Below the pieces are notes generated by a model, which worked only from the letters and a program-made list of their open reading frames with translations, did not search any database and was not told the origin of the DNA. The translations under genes were made by a program, and so were the position numbers. This document shows positions 44,189-55,383 of a DNA stretch of 64,000 nucleotides, in pieces. Origin of the DNA: Saccharum officinarum (Eukaryota > Streptophyta > Magnoliopsida > Poales > Poaceae); the NCBI GenBank assembly GCA_020631735.1, contig CM036231.1:5917831-5981830 (forward strand). Direction: 5' to 3'. Position 1 is the stretch's first letter. Each line of letters opens with the position of its first letter.

Positions 44189-44667
44189 TCAGCTCGAGCG
44201 GTCGCAAGCGTGCCCTCGGTAAACACGCCTCGGCAGTCGGCACAGACAGAGGCGCCGCATGGCTCACCACTTCACTGGACCAGTTCATCCGGCCCGCCCA
44301 GTCTACTGCAGCGGAAGCGGCGATCCAGGGAAACGATTTGCTGCTGAACCCTTAAATGTAGGGAATTTTTTTTAACTTCCTTCAAGTTTTAAAACCATTT
44401 GCTTTTGCATGTTGGATGATTTTGACGGTGGTTTTTACTGACGCAACGCGTCAACTGTCCTACCTAGCACCACGTTAGCTAAGATAGGATTAAATCGGAC
44501 TACGTCCAGGATAAATCAGTGTAAAAAAATACTTTGATAAATAATTTCATCGATATATAAAGTTAATATGATTAGCCATATTACAATTAATTAAACTTCA
44601 CCATTATGTATCATTTGTAATATTGAAATGAAATATAATGTTATGTTTTAAAATATCTCGTTTAGTA

Positions 44668-44901
44668 CTCCCTCCGTTCTAAATTATAATTCGTTTGACT
44701 CTTTTGACCCTAAGTTTGACCGCTCGTGTTATTCAAAAAATTTGTGCAAACATAGTCAAATTTTAAGTCATTCTTGAAGAACTTTTGTTAATAAAGCATG
44801 TCACAACAAAGAAGTGATATTTTGCACAAATTTTTAAATAAGACGAGTGCTCAAACTTGGGGGTCAAAAAAGTCAAATAAACTATAATTTAGAATGGTTA
44901 G
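44668..44901. mobile_element. Stowaway MITE (234 bp)
   Basis: TA flanks; left end CTCCCTCCGTTCTAAATTAT, inverted right end CTAACCATTCTAAATTATAG. The right terminus has mutated away from the consensus. Confidence 0.85.
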
Positions 44902-45371
44902 TAATTAATAATAAATTAATATCATTTGCATTTGTAATTTTGTCATAGATATACTCCGTAAGTTCTAGATGGTGTCACCGGGTCAATTGTTCTTCATAGA
45001 TCGATAATGTAAGATATTTCACCTTTTAAAATTGAAATTTTAAATCGGATTGAAAAGATAATAAAAGAAAGGCATTCGCAAACATCTATTTAGCATAATA
45101 ATAAATAAAATCGGATAAGAATAGCATCAATGTTTTAGCGGATACGGGTAATTTGGATTTTCGGCCATCCCGTGCGAGTTCCGTAGAGGCTGGGCCCATG
45201 GCCCCACGCCCGAGCTGACACACTTTTATTCGTGATCGTGCCGAGGCACGTATTTTTTTTGTTACACCGAAGAGAGGCCACGATAATCCTTGGTTACCGA
45301 GACCCTCTTCCCCAACAGCGCACGAATGTGATTACATACTAAAAGTTTTCGCGACTACAGCACAAGTGGGA

Positions 45372-47023
45372 TCACTGGAGCGCCATTAACGACCTTAGCT
45401 GCTTGTAGCCGGCGAGGCACCACTCGTCAATCTCTTGCTGTATCAACACCCCCAATTGGGCTGCCGATGTTGAGATCCTATTGAAGGTCCTCGCGTTGCG
45501 CTCTTTCCATAGCATCCACCCAATGAAGAAGAAGAGGGAGTCGAAGCCTCTGCGAAGAGGTCTTGGGATTCGTTTCCTGCATTGCAGCCAGCACACCATC
45601 ACCTGTTCTTGCCGCACCACCACAACGTCATGCAGATGTAGTCTTCTGAGCCATGAATCCCACACCTCACGGCTAAAGGTGCAGCCAAGCAGGATCTGAT
45701 CTATTGTTTCAACGTCCTGATCACAGAAGATGCAAGTATTTGAATCTTGCAAGCCATGGCGGTACCTCCTGTCCGCCGTCCAACATCTGTCGTGCATAAC
45801 TAACCAAAGGAAAAACTTGACCCTTGGGAGAGCCGAGGTCTTCCAAATCTGTTTGGCCCCAAGAGGTCTCGAGGAGCCGAGAAACATCGCGCCGTAAGCT
45901 GACGCCGCAGAATAGCTGTGGTCAGCGGTCAGGCTCCAGGTGAAGATGTCGGGTTCAAACGAGAGCTGCGCCCCTTCCAACATGACACACAGTCAGTCGA
46001 ACTCAAGAAGCACCCGCATGGTGAGCGGACCTGTGATATGCCTGAACCAAGCATTTTAATGAAGCGCCTCCGCCACCATCGCCTTTTTCCTCCTGACGCC
46101 CACAGTCGTGAAGAGCGCCGGGGCGAAGGATTCAATGCTGGAGCCTTTGAGCCACCGATCGGTCCAGAAGAAAGTGGACTCGCCGTTCCCCAAAGTGAAC
46201 ACCGTCGTCGCCTGAAACACTGCGACCATCGATCGCTCATGGGAACGTAAGGACGGGCGCTGCTCAGTCCGCGCCTGCCACTCCCAACGTACCCACAGCG
46301 CAATCCCGGCACGCCGCAGGTCAGCAATGCCAAGTCCCCAAGGTCTCGTGGGCGGCAGACGACCTCCCACGCTACCTTGCAGCGGCCGCCAATAACAGTA
46401 TCGGCACCCGACCAGAGGAAGGCGCGTCGAAGCTTGTCGATGGACTCCACTGCCCAAGGAGACAAGCACAACACAATCGACATGTGGGTTGAGATAGATG
46501 ACATCGTCGCCTTGACCAGTGCCGAGCGGCCAGCAACATTGAGCAGATTTCCTTTAAATTTTGGAAGCCTTGCGGCGACTTTGTCAATGAGGGGCTGCTC
46601 ATCCAAGCGCTTGAGTCTTCGAACAGAAAGAGGCACCCCCAGGTAGCGGCATGGGAAATCCTCGATCCGGCAGGAGAGGATGTCACGCACGCGAGCGACG
46701 TTGGAGCAATGCAGCGGGGTTGCGACGCTCTTGTCGAGGTTGGAGAATAGTCCAGACGCTAGGCCAAAGATCGTCAGTACTGCCTTGATGGTTTGGAGGT
46801 CGCGGGCGTTTGGGTTGACGAAGAGCACCAAATCGTCCGCATACAGACTCACCCTGGTCTCCACACTTGCGTGCAACAGTGTCAGCAGTAGCTGCTGCTC
46901 AGTCCACAACAGAAATCGATTGAGGACCTCCATGGTCAAGACAAACAACATCGGTGGGAGTGGATCGCCTTGGCGGAGACCGCGAGCATGGCATATACTT
47001 CTCCCTGGCTTGCCATTTAGCAA
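45372..47023 (-). pseudogene. LINE RT C-terminal part and zf-RVT
   Basis: From 47023: RGLRQGDPLPPMLFVLTMEV, then the catalytic YADDLVLFV near 46840, SNLDKSVATPLHCSN, CRYLGVPLSVRRLK and LPKFKGNLLNVAGRSALVKA, all standard plant L1 RT motifs. After a frameshift near 46290 the zf-RVT region follows at 45983-45372 with IWKTSALPRVKFFLWLVMHD, CIFCDQDVETIDQILLGC and WLLW-like tryptophans near the end. The YADD site is intact, but the frame is not. Confidence 0.85.
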
Positions 47024-47068
47024 AATTTTTGTGCTGGCCGTGGATAGGATTATGGAGATCCAATTTGT

Positions 47069-47721
47069 TCAGCGTTGGTCGAAGCCCTTGTGCTCGAGTA
47101 TCTCCAAGAGAAAAACCCATGACACGGTGTCAAATGCCTTGGCAATGTCGATTTTGAGTAAAATGGCTGGTGACTGTCTTGCGTGGAGGGCTTTGCAGGC
47201 AATCTGAACTTGCCGGAAGTTGTCATGAATACGTTGTCCCTTGGTGAAAGCGCTTTGGTTGCGCATTACCAGCCTGTCTAGAATAGCAGCCAGCCTCTTT
47301 GCAAGGCACTTGGTAATCAGTTTGCCGAAACTGTGGATGAGGCTGATGGGGCGGTAGTCTCTGATTTCTGCCGGGTGCTCTTTCTTTTTGAGGAGTATCA
47401 TGTAAGCGTCATTCAAGTGGTTGAAGCTCCTAGAGTCCAGAGACCAGAAGGCATTCATAATATCCCCCTTGATAATCTCCCACGTCTTCTTGTAGAACAG
47501 CCCCGTAAGCCCGTCAGGCCTGGGCGCCTTATCATTCGGCATGTCAACAATGATCGACCACACCTCTTCCTCTGTGAAGAGCAGCTCTAGCGCCGATAGA
47601 TCTTCCTAAGGTAGACCCAAGGCATGCAGATAAAACCTCCTAGTGCACTCAAAATTTGCACCTAGCACCCCGACATAGTAATCATATATTGCATCGGCCA
47701 TAGCAGTGTTGGTCACGACCT
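47069..47721 (-). pseudogene. LINE RT N-terminal part, copy 2
   Basis: Encodes VDMPNDKAPRPDGLTGLFYK, AYMILLKKKEHPAEIRDYRP and FGKLITKCLAKRLAAILDRL, and continues correctly into NQSAFTKGQRIHDNFRQVQI and KIDIAKAFDTVSW. Of the two RT copies this one connects to the downstream RT. The expected KAPGPDG is KAPRPDG here, and there is a stop near 47607. Confidence 0.8.
47286..47721 (-). repeat. LINE internal duplication, copy 2
   Basis: Matches 48303-48747 base for base apart from scattered substitutions and a 9-base AAGGCATTG tandem insertion in the other copy. Confidence 0.9.
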
Positions 47722-48302
47722 CACAGGCCTCGGCCCTCTACACCAGTCAAACTATAAGGACGAGCACGCCATAGCCACGCTAGCCACAGGACCAGGTATG
47801 ACAGCGCGCGTCGCTACAACACCAAAGGACATAAACCACTCCCTCAACAGTGGCGCACATGCCTGGACATGTTGCAACAGTGCCAGAAGTATCAACGTCA
47901 TGCCTCTACAGTGCAGACCACGTCGCCACTGAATAAGGCCTTTCCGAGGCCTCTGGGCTCCGTCTCCAACAAGGGTCACACCACGTACCAACATTTTGTA
48001 ACCCTGCACCTACTTGAGACTATAAAAGGCGCATACATGGACCGTTCCAAGGGACAACGAGACAAACATATGAACAGATAACTCTGCTGGACCTTGCGAG
48101 GGCACCAGCAGAGTCACACACACTCCACTCACACCTTGAGACTTAGGAGCTCTCTCTCTCATCCACTTGTAAACCCTAATACAAGCACTTCAGTGCAAGA
48201 TAATACAGAACTCACCTCCCCCACTGGACGTAGGGCATTTTTTGGCCTAAACCGGTATAAATCGCCTGTGTTCTTCTTGCACACCATTCGGATTCCCGAC
48301 GT
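47722..48302 (+). mobile_element. LTR-like insertion inside the LINE
   Basis: 581 bases not related to the LINE, with GACTATAAAAGGCGC at 48018-48032 as a TATA box, then CTTGTAAACCCTAATACAAG, CCCCACTGGACGTAGGGCAT and AAACCGGTATAAATCGCCTG, a layout typical of the R-U5 half of grass gypsy LTRs. The right end reads GACGTGCA. The left end cannot be fixed because it falls at the duplication boundary. Confidence 0.55.
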
Positions 48303-48853
48303 GCAGCCAGCCTCTTTGCAAGGCACTTGGTAATCAGTTTGCTAAAACTGTAGACGATGCTGATGGGGCGGTAGTCTCTGATTTCTCCCGGGTGCTCTTT
48401 CTTTTTGAGGAGTATCATGTAAGCGTCATTCAAGTGGTTGAAGCTCCTAGAGTCCAGAGACCAGAAGGCATTGAAGGCATTCATAATATCGCCCTTGATA
48501 ATCTCCCACGTCTTCTCGTAGAACAGCCCCGTAAGCCCGTCAGGCCCGGGCGCCTTATCATTCAGCATGTCAACAATGAACGACCACACCTCTTCCTCTG
48601 TGAAGAGCAGCTCCAGCGCCAATAGATCTTCCTGAGGTAGACCCAAGGAATGCAGATCAAACCTCCTGGTGCACTCGAAATTAGCACCTAGCACCCCGAC
48701 ATAGTAATCATATATTGCATCGGCCATAGCAGTGTCGGTCACGACCTGAACACCATGAACATTCAGGGACTCAATTCTATTTTTTCTGTTGCGATGACAG
48801 GCCTGTAGGTGATAGAACTTAGTATTTGCATCACCCTCCGCCAGGAATAGCAT
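48212..48853 (-). pseudogene. LINE RT N-terminal part, copy 1
   Basis: Encodes FLAEGDANTKFYHLQACHRN (the linker before RT), LFTEEEVWSFIVDMLNDKAP, GPDGLTGLFYEKTWEIIKGD and RDYRPISIVYSFSKLITKCL, then breaks into the LTR-like insert after LAKRLAA. It includes the second LINE duplication copy (48303-48747). Confidence 0.8.
48303..48747 (-). repeat. LINE internal duplication, copy 1
   Basis: Partner of 47286-47721; contains an extra 9-base tandem (AAGGCATTGAAGGCATT). Confidence 0.9.
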
Positions 48854-48969
48854 TCATGCTCGCTGCCTGGGCGATCGTACGTGCCAAGGATGCAAGTCCG
48901 AGCACCCGCAGCTTAAGTGTTTTTCTTAGATCGATTTCCCATTGCGACAGGCTCCTAGATTCTTGTTCT

Positions 48970-49866
48970 TCATCGAACCTTTGGATGACCTCCCTGGCCA
49001 TAGCGAGCTGAAGTCGTACACTGCCAACTTTGGTGTTGCTCCACCGCCGCAATGCCTTTGCAACACTTGCAGTCAAGCACCCGAAAGGGGTCTGCGTTTA
49101 CTATGCTTGGATCCCAGGCAGCTGCAACGACCTCATTGAATCCGGGCAACTTCGTCCAAAAGGACTCGAACCGGAACCGACGCTTTATCCCCGCAAAAGC
49201 ACGCAGCTGTAGCAATAGCGGGCAGTGGTCGGAGCAGTTAGAAGAGAGGGGCTTGAGCACATGGTTCGGGAAGCCGGCAAACCAGTCCGGGGACGCAAAC
49301 ATGCGATCGAGCAATTCCAGAGTCGGTCGCTCTCTCTCACTGGACCAAGTGAACCTTCTGCCAACTAGGGTCAACTCCTCTAGGTGCCTGCTGTTCAGGA
49401 AGGAGAGGAAACGCCTCATGCAGCGACGGTCCAACCGGTCGTTGTTCTTGTCTTGAGCACGGTATATCATGTTAAAATCACCACACAGGGACCACGGCCC
49501 CGCGTGGGAATCCCTGAACTGTCGGAGTTCCTCGAGGAATTGCACCTTGTCATTGTCAAGTTGCGGCCCATAGACGACTGAGATCCACCGGGGGTCACTC
49601 AACGTGCCAATCTCGGATGGCTTAGCCGAGAGGGTGAACCGGCCCCTCGCGACGTCGCTCACTGTCCAAGCATCGACGCTCCAGCCTAGCAGGATGCCAC
49701 CCGACACATTCACCGCAGGGAGGAAAACGTAGTCAAACGCAGTGCCTAGGATTTCATTAGCAAGTGCATTACAGATCATGGAGAGCTTGGTCTCCTGAAT
49801 ACACACGAGGGGTGGGTCGTTCCTGGACCACGAACTCTCGGACGACGTTGCGGCGTGCCCGGCCAT
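48970..49866 (-). pseudogene. LINE endonuclease domain
   Basis: Contains LVCIQETKL (metal-binding Glu), WISVVYGPQLDNDKVQFLEE, GPWSLCGDFNMI (catalytic Asp/Asn), GRRFTWSSERERPTLELLDR and SSNCSDHCPLLLQL (final Asp-His pair) in the right order for an apurinic-type endonuclease of L1 elements. The beginning (WNVRGLNG-type start) lies in another frame, so the N-terminus is frameshifted. Confidence 0.85.
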
Positions 49867-49954
49867 TAAGCCCTCGCACGTTCCAGACGAAACAATTAGC
49901 TACAGACGACATAAGAAGCTTGTTGTGCGATGAGGTTGTTTAGAACGCTGGAGA

Positions 49955-50353
49955 CTAAGCCCCAACAGCAACAAGGCTGGCCGTGTCCAGCCCCAAGGCC
50001 TCCGGGTCGAACTCCCCGGAGAAGAGGATCTGTAGAGCGTGCTGCTTCCTTGCTGACATGTTGCCCTGGAAGGTTTCCTTGAATTTCTTTTGGATCTCTG
50101 AGTCGACTGTAGCGTCATCAACGTGCACCCCAGTTTTTAGCTGACACACTAGCGAGTCAGCGACGGCGACACGGGCGGCGCGTTCGACATCGATCTTGTC
50201 GCTGGGATTCGGTGTGTGCTGGGCCCACGGCACACGAGGGAAACTGAGGGCCCTGGCGTCCCTGTCCGGCTGTGGCGTGGCGTGGCGTCGATCTGGCCGG
50301 TGGCTGCTGGGCCCGCGCTCGCCGGACGGTCGCGTCCGCGGACCATGGGGCAC
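49955..50353 (-). pseudogene. LINE ORF1 remnant
   Basis: A 132-residue frame upstream of the endonuclease with a Pro/Arg-rich first half and a helical second half (EIQKKFKETFQGNMSARKQH). By position it is a piece of ORF1 or the spacer; no zinc knuckle remains. Confidence 0.4.
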
Positions 50354-50452
50354 AGGTAGTTTCGCAGGAATTTCCGTCCCCGTACGTTAAAAAAAAAAAG
50401 CAAATTGCGGGCGAAATACTATAGCCTATAACCCGCCCCGTTTATGAGCGCT

Positions 50453-50462
50453 GTATATAAAT
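50453..50462 (+). promoter_or_regulatory. TATA box of the gene at 51002
   Basis: GTATATAAAT, with a leader from about 50485 and a strong splice donor CAG|GTACTG at 50591. A 5' UTR intron with acceptor near 50976 or 50992 would join it to the ATG at 51002. Confidence 0.55.
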
Positions 50463-51001
50463 CTCCACGCCCACCCCCCGCTTCCAAAACTCCGAAAGCA
50501 CCCGTGAAGGGTTTCTTCTTTCTTCCTGTGGCGACGCCCCTCAGGCGAGCGGCGAGCCTCCAAGTCTGCAGTTTTGTAGCCATTCTCCAGGTACTGCACA
50601 CCCTCTGCAGGAGCCTTTACTGATTTCTACTTATTTTTCGCCTAAATTTTCCCTACGGCTACATCAGCAGAAAGCGTAGCAGGATCCCCTGCGTCCTGCT
50701 ACATATCAGAAACCTCTTCTCTTACGCCGTTTCTTCCCTTTGATCTGTCTCCGGCGAAGGTTGTGAAGGTGTTTGAACTTGAGAACTTGCCGGAAATCAT
50801 GGGCTTCTTCCTCCTTGATCTACCGTTTTGAGTTGCACCTCCTCGGGTATATATATCTGTTGGATGCTCTCAACAAATCCCAGTTGCTTTCTCCCACCTC
50901 GTTATACACCGTCTTGTAGCTTGCTCTGTTCCGATTCTTTGGCCCGAGTGTCTGATTCACACCTTGCTCTGTGATAGCTCTGAGACAAGCAGTCAAACAC
51001 A

Positions 51002-51295
51002 ATGGTTTCCCTCCTGTTGGATGCGGCCGTGTTTGTGCTCTGTATCACCGTCGCAGGCCTCCACGTCCTTGATTACCTTCTCGCCATCTGCCCGCACAAC
51101 CCGGCCGGCGCCGTCGTGCTCCTTGCCCTTCCTACGGCTTACTTTACGGGTGTGATCCTTGTTTACCTCCAAACCGCGACGGCACGGGTGGCGCCGGTGT
51201 CGCCTGTTGCTTTGAGGCTGCTCGCCGCCATGGCATGTGCCCTGCTTCTCCTTGTTGCCATCATGCCGCTCGCGCCTTGCCTGTTCAGTATCTGA
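51002..51295 (+). CDS. small three-segment membrane protein
   Basis: A 97-residue ORF with ATG in ACAATGG context. Hydrophobic segments at about residues 4-28, 35-57 and 70-92, joined by a short Pro/His/Asn turn (CPHNPAG) and a Thr/Ala/Arg loop. The short length, MVS start and three-segment plan resemble the proteins at 1104 and 29091, but residue identity is low, so common origin is possible and not shown. It has a TATA box and a probable 5' UTR intron, and GC-rich codons unlike the LINE upstream. Function unknown. Confidence 0.65.
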   Translation: MVSLLLDAAVFVLCITVAGLHVLDYLLAICPHNPAGAVVLLALPTAYFTGVILVYLQTATARVAPVSPVALRLLAAMACALLLLVAIMPLAPCLFSI

Positions 51296-52090
51296 GCACT
51301 TTGTCAGGCTGCGGGAAGAAATCCTTGTTTGGAGTGGAAATTTTAGTATGTTAAGTTAAAAAAGTTATGATGAGTAAATCCAATATATAGTGTGACATGA
51401 TACATACATACATACAATATACCTGTGTGTTTGTGATCTCTGTGCAATATGGTGCGGGTGCTCTGTGCCTCTGACTGAGATGTGGAGCCTTCCGATTGCT
51501 GCTTGTGGCTAGATGGTACTTGTAGTGAGCCAACGTCGTCCTGGCTCAATCATCTCCTCGTGGTTATATGGTACGGAACATTTTCCCCATTCCCTGCTCG
51601 GTGTGAAAGAAGATGAAAATAAGCGTCTGTAAGGATATTGTCGATCGAGTCCGCGAACTCGATGGATTTGTTCAATCTAAAAGATAGCCAGATGCATGTA
51701 CGTGTCAATTGTCATGCTATTTATGTATTCATGTGTATAAACTTTACTTGTGCTTACAGTTGTACTCTGCTCAAATGTTGAATTTCTCTTTCGGGCTCTT
51801 TCTTGTCACTAAAAGAAATTCCAAGATAATCATCCCTGCACATCAATACAGCCTAACTTAGGGTGTGTTTTGGCAGCGAGAAACGTCTCAGATTCTCAGT
51901 ATAATCACTAGAATAACTGCCAAACGCTATAAGTTTTAGAGAAAATACTTGGAGCTGATTTTTGTGTTTTACTAGCGAGCGAGCCAAATGGGTTTACGAG
52001 TAATTGATTCATCAAAGAAATGTTTCCCAAGGAAATATGGATCCAAGACAAATTGGACTCAACCCTGCCAACCACCATGTATTTCCAGTT

Positions 52091-52478
52091 CCGGAGAAAA
52101 CATAACTGTGATTCTCACTGGTAAAATGATTTATTTCTAGCATCAAATGGCCGGGGAAAGTACAAGGGAAAACAGGACGCTCTTTCCCCGGAGAAAACAT
52201 AACTGTGATTCTCACTGGTAAAATGATTTATTTCTAGCATCAAATGGCCGGGGAAAGTACAAGGGAAAACAGGACGCTCTTTCCCCGGAGAAAACATAAC
52301 TGTGATTCTCACTGGTAAAATGATTTATTTCTAGCATCAAATGGCCGGGGAAAGTACAAGGGAAAACAGGACACTCTTTCCCCGGAGAAAACATAACTGT
52401 GATTCTCACTGGTAAAATGATTTATTTCTAGCATCAAATGGCCGGGAAAAGTACAAGGGAAAACAGGACGCTCTTTCC
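52091..52478 (+). repeat. 97-base minisatellite, four copies
   Basis: Units start at 52091, 52188, 52285 and 52382 with CCGGAGAAAACATAACTGTG and are almost identical (single-base differences such as GACGCTC/GACACTC). Reading frames through it are artefacts of the repeat. It abuts a MITE on the right. Confidence 0.95.
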
Positions 52479-52484
52479 TGATTA

Positions 52485-52819
52485 CTCCCTCCATTCTAAA
52501 TTATAAGTTGTTTTGACTTTTTTCTCTCGAACACGACTTCATATGTCTTTTCATTAAGAAGAAGGCCGAAAGCATGACGAATACAACAGAACCACAGAGA
52601 GAGTGGCCACAAACCAAACAACAACGGCAGAACAACAAGAAGAAGAAAGATAGGGCCCTTCACCATAAGCCTAACAACGCAACCTGCAAGGTACATCCTC
52701 CATTTGAAATTATTCAAAATTGTAAGTTGTTTTGACACTCTTAGATACATAGTTTTTATCATATATCTAAACATAATATACATCCAGGAAGCTACGAATC
52801 CGGAACGACTTATGATTTG
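52485..52819. mobile_element. Stowaway-type MITE split by a LINE tail
   Basis: Starts after TA with CTCCCTCCATTCTAAATTAT; resumes after the insert with GTAAGTTGTTTTGACACTCT and AGATACATAGTTTTTATCAT, and ends near GGAACGACTTATGATTTGG, the inverse of the start; its last bases are lost. Confidence 0.7.
52518..52716 (-). mobile_element. 5'-truncated LINE 3' tail with 20-bp target duplication
   Basis: AAATTATAAGTTGTTTTGAC (52498-52517) is repeated with one change at 52717-52736. The insert, read on the minus strand, ends GAAAAGACATATGAAGTCGT and CGAGAGAAAAAA, and its body is the reverse complement of the LINE end at about 27040-27210. Confidence 0.7.
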
Positions 52820-55243
52820 GAAGCAATTTGTACGTTGTCAATAGGAATACATTTCATATATAATGTAGGAGTACTTGAGAATAAGGTGCTAATTTATTAA
52901 GTCCGGCTAAGAAAGAATGCTTCCATAGTCTTGTAGAGGCTGAGCCAAGCATAACTCACCTTCTGTAATTAAATTAAATACAGCATGTACCTGAGATCTC
53001 TACAACTTTGCTCTGGCACTCGGCGCTTTCTTCGTTCCTTTTGGCACAGCCCTGAACATCACTGAACAGTAATCTTCCAAGTCCAGTATGTCTACATCAC
53101 AAGTCGATTCTACTTAACCACCGAGACGCGATCCGATCCCCTTTTTTTCGGTTCTTGTTATACCTTTCCAGTCCTCCAGGCTCCAGCTTTCCAGAATCCC
53201 CATGGCTTTTTTGCTAGCTGCTCCTTCCCTATGCTCTGCGGTTGCTCTGACGATTGGTTGATATGATGAGGCCATTGTAAACCAGCTGGAACAGGAAAAA
53301 GCAAACACTGCAAGCTCCTCTGCATGCACGCTCTAGCTTGCTGTCCAATGCTCATGCTCTCCCGATGAGCTCCGGCGATCATAAACATAGATAGACACAT
53401 CAGCATGCAGCCATGAAGCCATCAGTTAACTAACTAGTAGCTACCCCATCTAAGGAAGCCAAGAAGCTCATCCGTAACCTAAAATGTGACGGAGCTCTCG
53501 AAGTCGAAGTTCGCCGAAATGTAGCAGCGGCAGCCGCTGCCCGCCCGCGAACGGAGCACCCCATATATATGGGGATCAGAGATGCCCAGGTCAGTGCTTC
53601 GTGTAGGACATGTCACTTTCACGAATGGGGACGCAGACGGGGACGATAGGCTGGAATCGGCGAAAAAAGAAGCAGGTGGAGAGACTTTTTGTGCCTCGAC
53701 GAAGTTTCTTCCTTGGAGACTAAGGCTCGTCTGTGGACGCCGGAAATTTCCAGGAAGCTTCCGCGGTGTATTTTCTAGTCTCGAGGAAACTTCCTGGAAG
53801 CTGCCTGCAGGCGGGGCGGAGGCCGGCGGACAGTGACGCCGAACCATGCAGGAGGACCACCGGAGGGAAGTTCCATGGGAACTCTCTGGCCGGCCGGCCG
53901 CGGAAGGAGGGTTTTCATCGAGCAGCGCTGGGCTGCGAGCCTGCGAGAACGAGGGCGGAGACATCAGCACAGGCGGATTAAAAAAAAAAAAAAGGAGCCC
54001 GGTGGTGGTGGAGATGGAAGTGGCAAGCTGGCGTTTATCTTCCACGTATGATTGAATGTTAATTGGATGGTACCATCGAGTATGGCTCAAGTGGACTGAT
54101 CTTTTTCTTCCGGCAATGATTCCTAGCTACTTTCCTTTTGGAACGGTGGTGAAACTGATTGAACTCAAACACGACGTGTATTGCTTGTCCTGGGACTGAT
54201 CGTACTTACCAGTTACCACAGTTCGATCGATCCCCCAGTCGCCTTCCGGCTTTGGCTCCGCAGTGACGGCCAACACCAACGTCTCCGTCCGGAGTCCCAG
54301 CATATCTCGACGCAGAAAAAAAATGGTGGGCCGTGGGCCAATTCGATTGAGTCGCGCTGTTCGCTGGAACTGCAGCACGACGAATGACGACCACCACCAC
54401 ACGTACGCACGTGTGCAACCGGTCACGGCAGCATCGAAGGTTTCTTCTCTCGAGAGTCCAAACTTGACGTCCAAGGGAATTGATCGACGGAACACGAGGA
54501 TCCATGCGGTGGGGCGGTGGGCAGAGGCCTGGCCGCCTGGGTCCAATTTGTCAACGGGATTCCAAACAGGTGGTGGCCTAGTGGGCATGACTGCTGAGGC
54601 CCCCCTGTCCACCAACCAATCCGCTGCACACGACTGTGATTACGCAACGTAATCTTTGCATATACTTATTAGACAGTAATTTGATTGGACATTGGAGTTT
54701 TGCTTGAGCGTGACAGGAAAAACCCTGCCAAATTTTAGGCCCCGTTCTGATCATCTTACATTATATACTATATATACTTGTACTATATAGTAAAATTAAT
54801 CTTTAGATGATTCAAGCACTCTACATTATCGGATACTACACCATAATAATTTATCCAGTGGATTAAAAGAATCTTTTTTAAGGAACATTAAAAGAATCTT
54901 ATAGTCCAACCCCAACTGGCCACCTTACCAATAGTAGAAGATTATAGTTAACAACAGACTTTTTTTTGTAATAATAAACAAAAAGACGACTAGATGACTG
55001 CCATTAGATGATATCCAGAAAAAAAATCTTTGCTTGATTCACCTGCATGGTCAACAAACTACTATCCCCATTTTATTTACAAGAGGAATTATGAAATCCC
55101 CCTGTCTGTTTGTTATCTAATCTGCTCCTAGACAAGTCTGTAGGCCCCACGTGTACTAAATTTTTAAACAGGGGCTTTTCAAAATAGATTGATTATCTAG
55201 GCGAGACACGTTCGCGTGTGTCTTTTCGGCCCAGTTCTCGGCC
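52820..55243. other. intergenic, no supported gene
   Basis: GC-rich at 53480-54640 with several open frames that lack any recognisable domain. On the minus strand one of them ends in CYISANFDFESSVTF at 53479, which might be the end of an exon, but no splice structure or homology supports it. 54740-55200 is AT-rich. Confidence 0.4.
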
Positions 55244-55253
55244 CTATAAAAAA
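55244..55253 (+). promoter_or_regulatory. TATA box of the gene at 55384
   Basis: CTATAAAAAA, 140 bases before the ATG, in a GC-rich context. Confidence 0.6.
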
Positions 55254-55383
55254 TGGGGCGATGCTGCCGCCACACACCACATCACTACCAGCACACCGGG
55301 GGGAAGAGTCGCAGAGCAGGAGGAAACAAAGCGAGGGCGAGAGTTGCTTCTTGATCGACTGACCTTTTGAGTTCCCATCTCCC

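Larger units (their letters stand above)
45250..50395 (-). mobile_element. L1-type LINE, rearranged and inactive
   Basis: In minus orientation: ORF1 remnant (50353-49955), endonuclease (49866-48970), reverse transcriptase (48853-45929 with interruptions) and zf-RVT C-terminus (to 45372), ending in an A-run near 45250. Numerous frameshifts. The RT region carries a 436-base duplication around an LTR-like insert. No target duplication was found. Confidence 0.85.

Noticed and set aside
52012..52494. Repeated short minus-strand frames of identical sequence
   Set aside because: They are the 97-base minisatellite read in one frame with overlapping ends; not a gene family.
53479..54090. 203-codon minus-strand frame
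   Set aside because: Poly-Phe from an A-run, Pro/Ser-rich, with no domain, start context or splice support. The last 20 codons looked protein-like, but that is not enough.
54127..54652. Overlapping frames on both strands
   Set aside because: Mutually overlapping with no homology; probably chance in GC-rich DNA.
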